Source: Pyrococcus kukulkanii (GTDB taxonomy: Archaea > Methanobacteriota_B > Thermococci > Thermococcales > Thermococcaceae). Taken from it: a stretch of DNA of 51,680 nt. Position numbers and translations under genes: made by a program. Under the pieces are notes generated by a model. It was not told the DNA's origin. It saw only the letters and a list, made by a program, of their open reading frames with translations, and made no database searches. Where the stretch lies: positions 1 to 51,680 of the forward strand of contig NZ_JARRIB010000007.1 of assembly GCF_041647995.1 (NCBI RefSeq). Reading direction: 5' to 3'. Every line of letters begins with the position of its first letter. Positions within the stretch are counted from its first letter, which is position 1. Shown here one piece after another: positions 34,295 through 42,731 of the stretch.

Positions 34295-36760
34295 ATGGGA
34301 AGGAAATTAAACCTTGGGATCGTCCTTCTAATCATAGCGTCCTTTATCGTTAGACTTATCCCTCATAGGATGATGGTCCTTGTTGTCTATGATGAATACC
34401 TTCATAGGGACATCACCCTCAGATTAGTTAGGGAGGGGATACTTTCAATTTCAAAGGATCCCCTGTCCTTGTTAGGACTTAAACCTTACAGTTATCCTCC
34501 TCTCTTCCACATAATTGGGGCATTATTGTATAAGTTTTTCCATACTGATTTACTATTCTATCTCCTCCCAGCTATATATGGCACCTTAGCTGTAATTGGA
34601 TTTTACTATGCCTTTGCCGAGATAGCTGGGAACAAAAGGGTTGCCTTAATTGCGGCAACTTTTTTGTCATTCTCTCCTAACTTTATATACAGAACGAGCC
34701 TTTATATTCCTGAGAATTTGGGTTTATTCCTATTTTCAGTGGCCTTATATTTCTTAGTTAAGTTCCTTAAGGGGGAGAAAGCTGGGTTGCCATATCTAAT
34801 TATCGTCCTTTTAATATACTCTATGACTCATAGGGGATGGCTATTTTTCGTAATCGTTGCAGGGATATTGATACTATCAAGGTACTGGGATGTGGTTAGT
34901 AGATATGTTCATATTTTGCTAGTCTTTGCCATAATCGGGTATCTTGCTTATAATTGGCTTCCAATAATTAAATCCACCATTGGAGGGCTTATTTCAAGGC
35001 TACAAAGAAGTGAGGTGAGCTTTCTTGGGTACTTTAAGTGGATAGGTGTTGTTCAGTTAGCACTTGGGGTTATGGCGACTAGAAGGTACCTGATGCAGGA
35101 TTGTATAAGGAGGGGAATAGCAATCTGGGCTTGGTCTTTTATGTTTGCTGGAGGGATGTCATTCAGATTTAGGGATCCATATGCCTCCATACCCTTGTCC
35201 TTAATGGCTTCGGAATTATTTCTTTATGAGATCTATCCAAATACTGGCCATTATTTAGCCATACTGTTTTCGAATGTTCGGGGATTTGGTTCTAGCATAT
35301 GTAAAAGTATCCCTGGGCAAAAGTGCGTTTCTATGCTTCTTAGTGGGTTAATGGTTGTAGCTCCTATTGTTCAGGGGGGATATGCCGCTTCAAACTATAT
35401 TAGCCCACCGACAATAGTCGATAAGGAGGCTTACCAGTGGATTATTAAAAATACGCCAGAAGATGCAACGATTCTTGTATGGTGGGATATGGGGTACCTA
35501 CTTATTGGAAATACCCATAGGAAGGATGTTGTTATATGGAAAAAGGTTTATCAGGGTTTCTTCACGGAAGCTCCCGAAACAAAAGAAGCCAAGCGAGCAT
35601 ATATGGATCATGTTATCATGTTTGCTTCAAATCAGAGGCAGAGGGTGTATTACCTGCTGAAGAAATACAACGTTAGTTATGTATTTGTTGACAGAATAAG
35701 GCTATCTTATGGTTTTGTAAAATATGGTCTTATGGAGTACGCTCCATATGATCCACATTTTAGGCTTGAATTTTGCAATGGCAATTCGCAGATATACAGA
35801 TTTATTCCAGATCCTCCAATAAAACCTAACAAAATCGATCCTCTCGCTCCTAATGGGATGTTTTCTCCACTGGTATCATTTCTAGAACAGTTCTGGACGG
35901 GCTACAATTATGCTGATTATGATGATTCATATAAAGCGTACTTTAACTTAAACGCTTGGATTGCTAGGATGTACTATGAACTTTATAAAATGTCGGGAAA
36001 TAGAGATTTTGAAGAAAGATATAGGTGGCTACTTAAATGGTTAGTATATAAGAGGATGGATGATGGCTCTTATCCGTGGGGAGTTCCCCCAAACAATTAC
36101 ACCTTATACACGGCATATACTATTGAGCCCCTCAAAGGCTTAAACGTACCTGAAATTGAGAAAAGTCTTGAGTTCCTAAAGTTAAGGGAAAAAGAAGATT
36201 ACTTCATGACAACTAGTAAGGATAAAAAGGGCTCTCTTGTTATTGATGCTTTATTGCTCCCAATATATAAGGAATTTGGTATCCTAAACAATGTTACTGA
36301 GGCTAATATATTGAACAAGCTCCTTCAAGCTCAAAAAGATGATGGGAGCTGGAATGAAAATATTGGGACAACGATAGCAATCGCAAGTGGGTTGGCAAGG
36401 TACTATCAAATAACTAAAAATCACACAGTTTTAGTCTCTGTAAAAAAAGCTGCTAAGTGGCTTATGGAGAATATAGAAGATGATGGTAGGTTAAAGCTTG
36501 AGGGGGTTGGGTATACATACTCCAGGGTGACTTACGCTCAACTAGCTTTCATTTTCCATGTTGCTGGATATTATGAACTGAGGGATCTTGAACTAAAATT
36601 CATAAGGGAAACTTATGATCCAAATAAAGAACCTAGGCCATTGGATTCCCTAGTAGGGATATATAGGTATCTCTCTTACATTTACAATTATGAGCAGGGG
36701 TTGTACTTTGTCAATGATCTTGTTAAAGAGCACAAGCTTTTGAAGTTTAGCCCAATTTAG
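34295..36760 (+). CDS. STT3/AglB-like GT-C membrane protein with C-terminal alpha/alpha-repeat domain
   Basis: An 821-residue protein. Residues 1-380 hold about eleven membrane helices with the acidic first loop YDEYLHRD (Asp33) and YIPENLGLFLF, as in GT-C glycosyltransferases. The soluble part starts with WWDMGYLL (Trp396), the counterpart of the STT3 WWDYG substrate-binding motif. From about residue 540 it changes to helical repeats with DDGSYPWG, KDDGSWNEN and EDDGRLKLEG, the pattern of terpenoid-cyclase or six-hairpin toroids. It likely transfers a glycan to an outer-face acceptor, but it is not the canonical AglB. ATG 34295 has GGTGAT; only 39 bp separate it from the divergent membrane gene. 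Confidence 0.75.
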   Translation: MGRKLNLGIVLLIIASFIVRLIPHRMMVLVVYDEYLHRDITLRLVREGILSISKDPLSLLGLKPYSYPPLFHIIGALLYKFFHTDLLFYLLPAIYGTLAVIGFYYAFAEIAGNKRVALIAATFLSFSPNFIYRTSLYIPENLGLFLFSVALYFLVKFLKGEKAGLPYLIIVLLIYSMTHRGWLFFVIVAGILILSRYWDVVSRYVHILLVFAIIGYLAYNWLPIIKSTIGGLISRLQRSEVSFLGYFKWIGVVQLALGVMATRRYLMQDCIRRGIAIWAWSFMFAGGMSFRFRDPYASIPLSLMASELFLYEIYPNTGHYLAILFSNVRGFGSSICKSIPGQKCVSMLLSGLMVVAPIVQGGYAASNYISPPTIVDKEAYQWIIKNTPEDATILVWWDMGYLLIGNTHRKDVVIWKKVYQGFFTEAPETKEAKRAYMDHVIMFASNQRQRVYYLLKKYNVSYVFVDRIRLSYGFVKYGLMEYAPYDPHFRLEFCNGNSQIYRFIPDPPIKPNKIDPLAPNGMFSPLVSFLEQFWTGYNYADYDDSYKAYFNLNAWIARMYYELYKMSGNRDFEERYRWLLKWLVYKRMDDGSYPWGVPPNNYTLYTAYTIEPLKGLNVPEIEKSLEFLKLREKEDYFMTTSKDKKGSLVIDALLLPIYKEFGILNNVTEANILNKLLQAQKDDGSWNENIGTTIAIASGLARYYQITKNHTVLVSVKKAAKWLMENIEDDGRLKLEGVGYTYSRVTYAQLAFIFHVAGYYELRDLELKFIRETYDPNKEPRPLDSLVGIYRYLSYIYNYEQGLYFVNDLVKEHKLLKFSPI

Positions 36761-36815
36761 TCCAAATTTATTTTGGGAATATCCCAACTTTTGCACATTT
36801 ATTGGGCTAAATTTC
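36742..36815. repeat. Nested inverted repeat between the GT-C gene and ppsA
   Basis: TTTAGCCCAAT (36746-36756) and its exact complement ATTGGGCTAAA (36801-36811) enclose a second hairpin, TTGGGA-ATA-TCCCAA (36773-36787). With one mismatch the outer arms extend to 15 bp. The left arm overlaps the GT-C stop codon. It could be a terminator structure or a binding site upstream of ppsA. Confidence 0.7.
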
Positions 36816-36850
36816 AGAAATGGTCATTAAAGAACTAAGCTATTCACGTT

Positions 36851-36862
36851 AATTTTAAATAC
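36851..36862 (+). promoter_or_regulatory. ppsA TATA box
   Basis: AATTTTAAATAC (36851-36862) is a good archaeal TATA element about 50 bp before the ppsA start, leaving a leader of about 25 bases that ends in GGAGGTGA. A half-matching TATCAC lies at 36873-36878, but the second half is poor. Confidence 0.6.
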
Positions 36863-36910
36863 GTTCTTTCTTTATCACTCTCGGTTATTCTCAGCTGGAG
36901 GTGAATGGAA

Positions 36911-39367
36911 ATGGCCTACAAGTTCATAAAGTGGTTTGAGGAACTCAGTAAAGAAGATGTGCCACTTGTTGGTGGTAAGGGAGCGAATCTCGGTGAAATG
37001 ACAAGGGCTGGCATTCCAGTTCCGCCGGGATTCTGTGTTACGGCTGAGGCATATAAGTACTTTGTTGAGAATGTTAAGGTTTCTAAGGAAGATATTAAGA
37101 GGATCCTTGGGGAAAAGGCTAACAAGGGAACTATAGCTGAAGTTCTCGCCCAGGCTCCTGACGAGCCGAGGGTTCTCCAGGAGTGGATTATGGACATAAT
37201 CGGCAGAACTAACGTTGATGACTCAAAGCAGCTCCAGGAGAATACTGAGGTAATTAGAGAGCTCATAAAGGCCCTTGACATGCCCCCAGAGATCGCAGAT
37301 GAGATCAAGCAGGCTTACAGGGAGCTCAGCCAGAGGTTCGGTCAGGAGGAGGTTTACGTTGCCGTAAGATCATCAGCTACCGCTGAGGATCTCCCAGAGG
37401 CTTCATTCGCCGGTCAGCAGGAGACCTACCTTGACGTTCTTGGTGCTGACGATGTTATCGACAAGGTGAAGAAGTGCTGGGCCTCACTCTGGACTGCAAG
37501 GGCAACCTTCTACAGGGCCAAGCAGGGCTTCGACCACAGCAAGGTCTACCTCTCAGCTGTAGTTCAGAAGATGGTCAACAGCGAGAAGAGCGGTGTCATG
37601 TTCACCGCTAACCCGGTTACCAACGACAGGAACGAGATAATGATCAACGCTTCCTGGGGCCTTGGTGAGGCTGTAGTTAGTGGTGCCGTAACCCCCGATG
37701 AGTACATCGTCGAGAAGGGCACCTGGAAGATTAAGGAGAAGGTCATTGCAAAGAAGGAGGTCATGGTCATCAGGAACCCTGAGACCGGTAAGGGAACCGT
37801 CATGGTTAAGGTAGCTGAGCACCTTGGCCCAGAGTGGGTTGAGAAGCAGGTTCTTACTGACGAGCAGATAATTGAAGTTGCGAAGATGGGCCAAAAGATT
37901 GAAGAGCACTACGGCTGGCCGCAGGACATTGAGTGGGCTTATGACAAGGACGACGGCAAGCTTTACATCGTTCAGTCAAGACCTGTCACAACCCTTAAAG
38001 AGGAGGAGGCTGCTGGTGAGGAGGTAGAGGAAGTTGAGGAGGCAGAGGTCATCCTCAAGGGTCTTGGTGCCTCACCAGGAATTGGTGCAGGTAGGGTTGT
38101 AGTTATATTCGATGCAAGCGAGATCGACAAGGTCAAGGAAGGAGATGTTCTCGTTACAACAATGACCAACCCAGACATGGTTCCAGCGATGAAGAGGGCC
38201 GCTGCAATCATTACCGACGAGGGTGGAAGGACGAGCCACGCTGCAATAGTTTCAAGAGAGCTCGGAATTCCATGTGTCGTTGGTACCAAGGAGGCAACCA
38301 AGAAGCTCAAGACCGGAATGTACGTTACAGTTGACGGTGCGAGAGGTCTCGTTTACAAGGGAATCGTCAAGAGCCTAGTCAAGAAGGAGGAGGAGGCTAA
38401 GGCTGAGGCCGCTGGAGGAGCAGTTGCTGCCGCGCCATTGGTCACTGGAACACTCATCAAGGTCAACGTTTCAATGCCTGAGGTTGCTGAGAGGGCTGCA
38501 GCTACTGGAGCTGATGGTGTAGGACTACTTAGGGCTGAGCACATGATTCTCAGCATCGGTCAGCACCCGATCAAGTTTATCAGGGAAGGCAAGGAGGAGG
38601 AGCTTGTTGAGAGGCTTGCTGAGGGAATTGAGAAGGTTGCAGCAGCATTCTATCCAAGGCCAGTTTGGTACAGAACCCTTGACGCTCCAACCAATGAGTT
38701 CAGGGAGATGCCTGGTGGAGAGGACGAGCCAGAAGAGAGAAACCCAATGCTTGGATGGAGAGGCATCAGGAGAGGTCTTGATCAGCCGGAGCTTCTCAGG
38801 GCCGAGTTCAAGGCCATCAAGAAGGTCGTTGAGAAGGGCTACAACAACATTGGTGTAATGCTACCACTCGTTAGCCACCCAGAGCAGATAAGGAAGGCCA
38901 AGGAGATAGCTAGAGAGGTTGGTCTTGAGCCACACAAGGACGTTGCTTGGGGTGTCATGATCGAGGTTCCAGCTGCGGCAATAATTATCGAGGATCTCGT
39001 CAAGGAGGGAATCGACTTCATCAGCTTTGGAACTAACGACCTGACCCAGTACACGCTCGCAATTGACAGGGACAACGAGAGGGTTGCCAAGCTCTATGAT
39101 GAGACCCACCCAGCAGTGCTCAAGTTAATCAAGCACGTCATTAAGGTCTGTAAGAAGTACGGAGTCGAGACCAGCATCTGCGGACAGGCCGGAAGTGATC
39201 CGAAGATGGCAAGAATACTTGTCAGGCTTGGTATTGACAGCATCTCAGCCAACCCAGATGCAGTGCAGCTAATCAGGCAGGTAGTTGCTCAGGAAGAGAG
39301 GAAGCTCATGCTCGAGGCTGCAAGGAGGCAGCTCTTCGAGGAAGAGGAAGAAGAGGATCTCTTCTGA
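36911..39367 (+). CDS. ppsA: Phosphoenolpyruvate synthase
   Basis: An 818-residue enzyme that interconverts pyruvate and phosphoenolpyruvate with ATP/AMP, central to gluconeogenesis and abundant in Pyrococcus. The N-terminal ATP-binding domain has VGGKGANLGEM and VAVRSSATAEDLPEASFAGQ; the swivelling domain carries the phosphorylated His443 in GGRTSHAAIVSRE; the PEP-binding barrel ends with SICGQAGSDP (Cys757). An Ala/Glu-rich linker lies near residues 495-512. GGAGGTGA sits two bases before a first ATG and eight before the second, so ATG 36911 (MAYKFIKWF) is used. Codon use is strongly biased to C/G-ending codons, the mark of high expression. It stands alone with its own promoter. Confidence 0.96.
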   Translation: MAYKFIKWFEELSKEDVPLVGGKGANLGEMTRAGIPVPPGFCVTAEAYKYFVENVKVSKEDIKRILGEKANKGTIAEVLAQAPDEPRVLQEWIMDIIGRTNVDDSKQLQENTEVIRELIKALDMPPEIADEIKQAYRELSQRFGQEEVYVAVRSSATAEDLPEASFAGQQETYLDVLGADDVIDKVKKCWASLWTARATFYRAKQGFDHSKVYLSAVVQKMVNSEKSGVMFTANPVTNDRNEIMINASWGLGEAVVSGAVTPDEYIVEKGTWKIKEKVIAKKEVMVIRNPETGKGTVMVKVAEHLGPEWVEKQVLTDEQIIEVAKMGQKIEEHYGWPQDIEWAYDKDDGKLYIVQSRPVTTLKEEEAAGEEVEEVEEAEVILKGLGASPGIGAGRVVVIFDASEIDKVKEGDVLVTTMTNPDMVPAMKRAAAIITDEGGRTSHAAIVSRELGIPCVVGTKEATKKLKTGMYVTVDGARGLVYKGIVKSLVKKEEEAKAEAAGGAVAAAPLVTGTLIKVNVSMPEVAERAAATGADGVGLLRAEHMILSIGQHPIKFIREGKEEELVERLAEGIEKVAAAFYPRPVWYRTLDAPTNEFREMPGGEDEPEERNPMLGWRGIRRGLDQPELLRAEFKAIKKVVEKGYNNIGVMLPLVSHPEQIRKAKEIAREVGLEPHKDVAWGVMIEVPAAAIIIEDLVKEGIDFISFGTNDLTQYTLAIDRDNERVAKLYDETHPAVLKLIKHVIKVCKKYGVETSICGQAGSDPKMARILVRLGIDSISANPDAVQLIRQVVAQEERKLMLEAARRQLFEEEEEEDLF

Positions 39368-39430
39368 ATTCTTCTCTTTCTTCAAGCAATATTTTTATCA
39401 TCTCCTCTGGATTAGTTATTGGTGGATGGC

Positions 39431-40456
39431 ATGTTCTTCGATAGGGAGGAAGAACTTAGGGCTTTACTGAGCTTAATATCTTATGAACCAAACATGATAA
39501 CGTTTGTCTACGGCCCAATAAACTCTGGAAAAACTGCTTTGATTGATGAGTTCATCAAGAGGCTTCCAGACGACTACTTAGCTTTCAAAATTAATTTCAG
39601 GAGATCTCCTATTACAGGTTATGAAGAGTTTGTTAGTGTGTTGTTCTCACTAGATCTTAGAAACAATATTAGAACTTTAAAGGATGCAATTTCTCTAGTT
39701 CTCTCCGTTGGAAAGGAAGTTTTTGGATTTCCAATTCCTAGTGAGCTTTTTGAGAGAATAGTTATGGAAAAGAAGCCAAAAAATGCTTTTACATATATCG
39801 CGACTCTTATGGAAGAAATTAGGAGGGTGGGGAAGAATCCTATTCTGATTGTTGATGAGTTACAGGTTATTGGGGACTTGAAGGTTAATGGTTCGCTGAT
39901 CTATGAGATGTTCAACTTCTTTGTTCACTTGACTAAGGAGGAGCACTTAGCCCATGTTTTTGCTGTCACATCAGACAGCCTCTTCATAGAGAAAATCTAC
40001 AACGAGGCAATGCTCCAGGGAAGAGCAGATTACTTCCTAGTTGATGACTTTGATAGAAAGACTGCCTTGGACTTCCTTAAGGTCAACGGACTTAGTAGGG
40101 ATGATGCTGAGTTAGTTTGGAGCTACTTTGGGGGTAAGCCTGTTTATCTTGTTGAAGCACTAAAGCATAGGGAGGAACTCAAGGAGTGGTGCGAGGGAAC
40201 GCTTGAGGCTAAGTTCCATTGGTTGCTCTATTCCCTCAACTCACTTAGAAGAACTAACAAAGAGCTTTTTGAAGAAGTTTTGAGTCTACTTGGAAAGTTC
40301 AGGTGGAGTGAGGAAATTGAGTGTCTAGATATAGATGATGCAGTGGCTTGGACGGTTAAAAACCATGTTCTATTCCTCGATCCAAGGAGGGGAATTTTAA
40401 GGCCTCAAGGGAGGCTTGAACTTTTAGCGATAAGGAAGGCACTTGAAAAGTTATAA
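39431..40456 (+). CDS. Archaeal AAA ATPase, paralogue 1
   Basis: A 341-residue archaeal ATPase: MFFDREEELRALLSLI, Walker A YGPINSGKTALIDEF, Walker B NPILIVDELQVIGDL, sensor VFAVTSDSLFIEK, then a winged-helix end (ILRPQGRLELLAIRKAL). ATG 39431 has GGTGGA upstream; the frame's earlier start would overlap that site. It is the first of three close paralogues in 9 kb and shares a 103-bp identical stretch with the next one. Function of the family is unknown. The following gene starts on the last base of its stop region, so they are co-transcribed. Confidence 0.82.
   Translation: MFFDREEELRALLSLISYEPNMITFVYGPINSGKTALIDEFIKRLPDDYLAFKINFRRSPITGYEEFVSVLFSLDLRNNIRTLKDAISLVLSVGKEVFGFPIPSELFERIVMEKKPKNAFTYIATLMEEIRRVGKNPILIVDELQVIGDLKVNGSLIYEMFNFFVHLTKEEHLAHVFAVTSDSLFIEKIYNEAMLQGRADYFLVDDFDRKTALDFLKVNGLSRDDAELVWSYFGGKPVYLVEALKHREELKEWCEGTLEAKFHWLLYSLNSLRRTNKELFEEVLSLLGKFRWSEEIECLDIDDAVAWTVKNHVLFLDPRRGILRPQGRLELLAIRKALEKL
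40106..40208 (+). repeat. 103-bp block identical to 42346-42448 (copy 1)
   Basis: This part of ATPase paralogue 1 matches paralogue 2 base for base over 103 bp, including silent positions, while flanking sequence diverges. It begins at GCTGAGTTAGTTTGG and ends at GGAACGCTTGAGG. A shorter matching block of about 50 bp lies just upstream (around 39997-40047). Confidence 0.85.
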
Positions 40457-40470
40457 TGGAGGTGGCAAAT

Positions 40471-41646
40471 GTGGAAATTGTGGGCTTATTCTTGGCAAGT
40501 GAGCTTCATGGCGAAAGTTACTATAGGAAGGTCATGGAGAGCTTTAGGGAGGTATTCCCTAAGGATCTCGTGAGCTTTAAGGATGTGAATGAGGTTTCTG
40601 GAGTAGATGGTGCTGATATTGTGTTACTTTTCCTGTTGACTGGGGGAACCAGTAAGAAAGCCAAGGAAGTAATAAAAGCTGGAAAGCCGACAATTTTAAT
40701 TACCCATGGAAAGCACAACAGCCTTCCAAGCGGTTTATCCGCTAAGGCTTGGGCTGAGGCGAATGGTTACAACGTTTACCTGTACCATGCGGAATCTCCT
40801 GAGGAGCTAATTGGTTTAATAAGGGGGTTGAAAGCGTATAAAAGGTTGAAGGGCCTAAGGATCCTCGAGATAACGAGTGATGGTAAAGTAAGCGAAAACG
40901 CTAAGGCCTTCTCAGGGGTTTTTGGTTCTAAAGTCTATGCCATAAGCTACGAAAGGATAAAGGAGGTTGGGTGGAGTGCAAGCGAGAGTGAAATAAAAGA
41001 TCTTCTGGCCAAGGTCAGGGTTCTCATAAACGCTGAAGGGGAGAAGGTCAGGGATGTCGTGAGGATTTATTACGCGCTAAAGAAGCTAAAGGACGAGTAC
41101 AAAGCTAACGCTATAGTAATTGACTGCTTCCCCTTCGTTGTCAAGTATAAGGTTACCCCCTGCCTTGCTGTGGCAATGATGAACGCCGAGGGAATTCCAA
41201 CGGCATGTGAGGATGACTTTCACAGCTTGCTCATGCTCACGATAAGCTATGAGCTAACCGACAGTCCCGGATGGATAGCAAACCCAAGTGGATTCACGAA
41301 AAATGGTGAGCTGAAGCTTGCTCACTGTACGATAGCACCTACCCTGGGGAGGAACTGTGGCATAGTTTCCCACTTTGAGAGCGGTTGTCCCTATGCCGTA
41401 ACGTGCGAGATAAAATATGATAGGCTCATAATAGGTAGGGTGAGCCTAGACTACTCAAAGCTTTCCTACTTCGTTGCGAGAAAAGTGAGGAGTGGCCTCC
41501 TTGAGGAGGGCCTCTGCAGAACTCAGCTGGTGGTGGACATAGGAAGGGAGTTCTTAGAGAAAGCCTTAGGTAACCACCACGTCGTGATGCCCTACACCCC
41601 TGAAGCATTGGAGGGTCTGAAGCTCGTTGACTGGCTCCTGGGATAA
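40471..41646 (+). CDS. L-fucose isomerase-like protein
   Basis: A 391-residue protein of the fucose/arabinose isomerase-like fold (COG2407 type). The N-terminal Rossmann-like part ends around TILITHGKHNSLPSGLSAKA; the C-terminal part has metal-site-like stretches ACEDDFHSLLMLT and LAHCTIAPTLG, with Glu, Asp and His suited to a divalent metal. The sugar substrate is unknown. The GTG at 40471 has a perfect GGAGGTGG site and is preferred to ATG 40456, which overlaps the previous stop and has no such site; the latter remains possible through coupling. It sits between two AAA ATPase paralogues. Confidence 0.75.
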   Translation: MEIVGLFLASELHGESYYRKVMESFREVFPKDLVSFKDVNEVSGVDGADIVLLFLLTGGTSKKAKEVIKAGKPTILITHGKHNSLPSGLSAKAWAEANGYNVYLYHAESPEELIGLIRGLKAYKRLKGLRILEITSDGKVSENAKAFSGVFGSKVYAISYERIKEVGWSASESEIKDLLAKVRVLINAEGEKVRDVVRIYYALKKLKDEYKANAIVIDCFPFVVKYKVTPCLAVAMMNAEGIPTACEDDFHSLLMLTISYELTDSPGWIANPSGFTKNGELKLAHCTIAPTLGRNCGIVSHFESGCPYAVTCEIKYDRLIIGRVSLDYSKLSYFVARKVRSGLLEEGLCRTQLVVDIGREFLEKALGNHHVVMPYTPEALEGLKLVDWLLG

Positions 41647-41685
41647 CCTTTTTACTCCTTTATCAATATTAGCTTAGGTGGTAGC

Positions 41686-42699
41686 ATGTTCTTCGATAGG
41701 GAGAGGGAGCTTGGGAAGTTGCTGAAAATGGTTTCCTATGATCCAAACATGATAACCTTTATCTACGGCCCGATAAACTCTGGGAAAACAGTTCTAATGT
41801 CTGAACTAACTAAAAGAATTGCTAAAGACTTCACGGTTTTTTATATAAATCTGAGAGGACGTTTTGTTAATAGCTATGAAGACTTTATGAAGGTTCTCTT
41901 TAGTGTTAGGGAAGGCTCTCCGAAGGAACTCTTGGCAGAACTCCTGAAAAGTGGTCTAGCTTATGGTGGTATTCCAGTTCCTGAGGGGGTTTTTAAAAAA
42001 ATCCTGGAAAATAAAGACGAAGATCCCTTTGTATTCCTCGAAAATTACTTAAGAGAGCTTAAGGAGAAAGGAAGAAAACCGATTTTGATAATTGACGAAC
42101 TGCAGGTTGTGAGTGATTTAAAGATAGATGGTCTTTTAATATACAAACTCTTTAACTTCTTCGTTAGGCTCACAAAAGAAACTCGTTTAAGCCATGTTTT
42201 TGTCGTTACTTCTGATAGTCTCTTCATAGAGAAGGTCTACAACGAGGCAATGCTCCAGGGAAGAGCAGATTACTTCCTAGTTGATGATTTTGAGAGAGAA
42301 ACTGCCCTTAAATTCCTCGTGTCCCAGGGATTCACTAATGATGAGGCTGAGTTAGTTTGGAGCTACTTTGGGGGTAAGCCTGTTTATCTTGTTGAAGCAC
42401 TAAAGCATAGGGAGGAACTCAAGGAGTGGTGCGAGGGAACGCTTGAGGATAGGACGAGTTGGTTAGTCCTCTCCCTAAACTCGATGAGGAGAAAGAATCC
42501 AGAGTTATTCAGGGATATTTTGCCCCTTCTTAATGAGTTTAACGATAAAGAGGCAATAAAGTGCAATGAGATCGACGATGCAGTTTTCTGGACTGTTAAG
42601 AACAATGTCCTCTTCTTTGATCCGAGGAAAAGACTTCTAAGGCCTCAGGGGAGGCTTGAGCTCTTGGCAATAAGGAGGGCGTTGGATGAGGTTGGATAA
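41686..42699 (+). CDS. Archaeal AAA ATPase, paralogue 2
   Basis: A 337-residue paralogue of the gene at 39431 with the same order of motifs: MFFDRERELGKLLKMV, Walker A YGPINSGKTVLMSEL, Walker B KPILIIDELQVVSDL, sensor VFVVTSDSLFIEK and the end LLRPQGRLELLAIRRALDE. AGGTGG lies six bases before the ATG. Overall identity to paralogue 1 is moderate, yet the segment 42346-42448 is identical at DNA level. It follows the isomerase-like gene by 39 bp. Confidence 0.82.
   Translation: MFFDRERELGKLLKMVSYDPNMITFIYGPINSGKTVLMSELTKRIAKDFTVFYINLRGRFVNSYEDFMKVLFSVREGSPKELLAELLKSGLAYGGIPVPEGVFKKILENKDEDPFVFLENYLRELKEKGRKPILIIDELQVVSDLKIDGLLIYKLFNFFVRLTKETRLSHVFVVTSDSLFIEKVYNEAMLQGRADYFLVDDFERETALKFLVSQGFTNDEAELVWSYFGGKPVYLVEALKHREELKEWCEGTLEDRTSWLVLSLNSMRRKNPELFRDILPLLNEFNDKEAIKCNEIDDAVFWTVKNNVLFFDPRKRLLRPQGRLELLAIRRALDEVG
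42346..42448 (+). repeat. 103-bp block identical to 40106-40208 (copy 2)
   Basis: Second copy of the identical block, 2,240 bp from the first in the same orientation and at the same place in the ATPase fold, just after the sensor region. Confidence 0.85.
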
Positions 42700-42731
42700 G
42701 GTTTTTATCCCCTCCTGTGTTCTCGTCTAAG

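Noticed and set aside
36873-36889. TGM-like site downstream of the ppsA TATA box (TATCAC-TCTCG-GTTATT)
   Set aside because: The second half has two mismatches, and its place at the transcription start would mean repression, not the activation expected for a gluconeogenic gene. Too weak to list as a feature.
37553-38556. Several long antisense frames within ppsA
   Set aside because: They come from the high GC3 and strong codon bias of ppsA and have no start signals or recognisable motifs.
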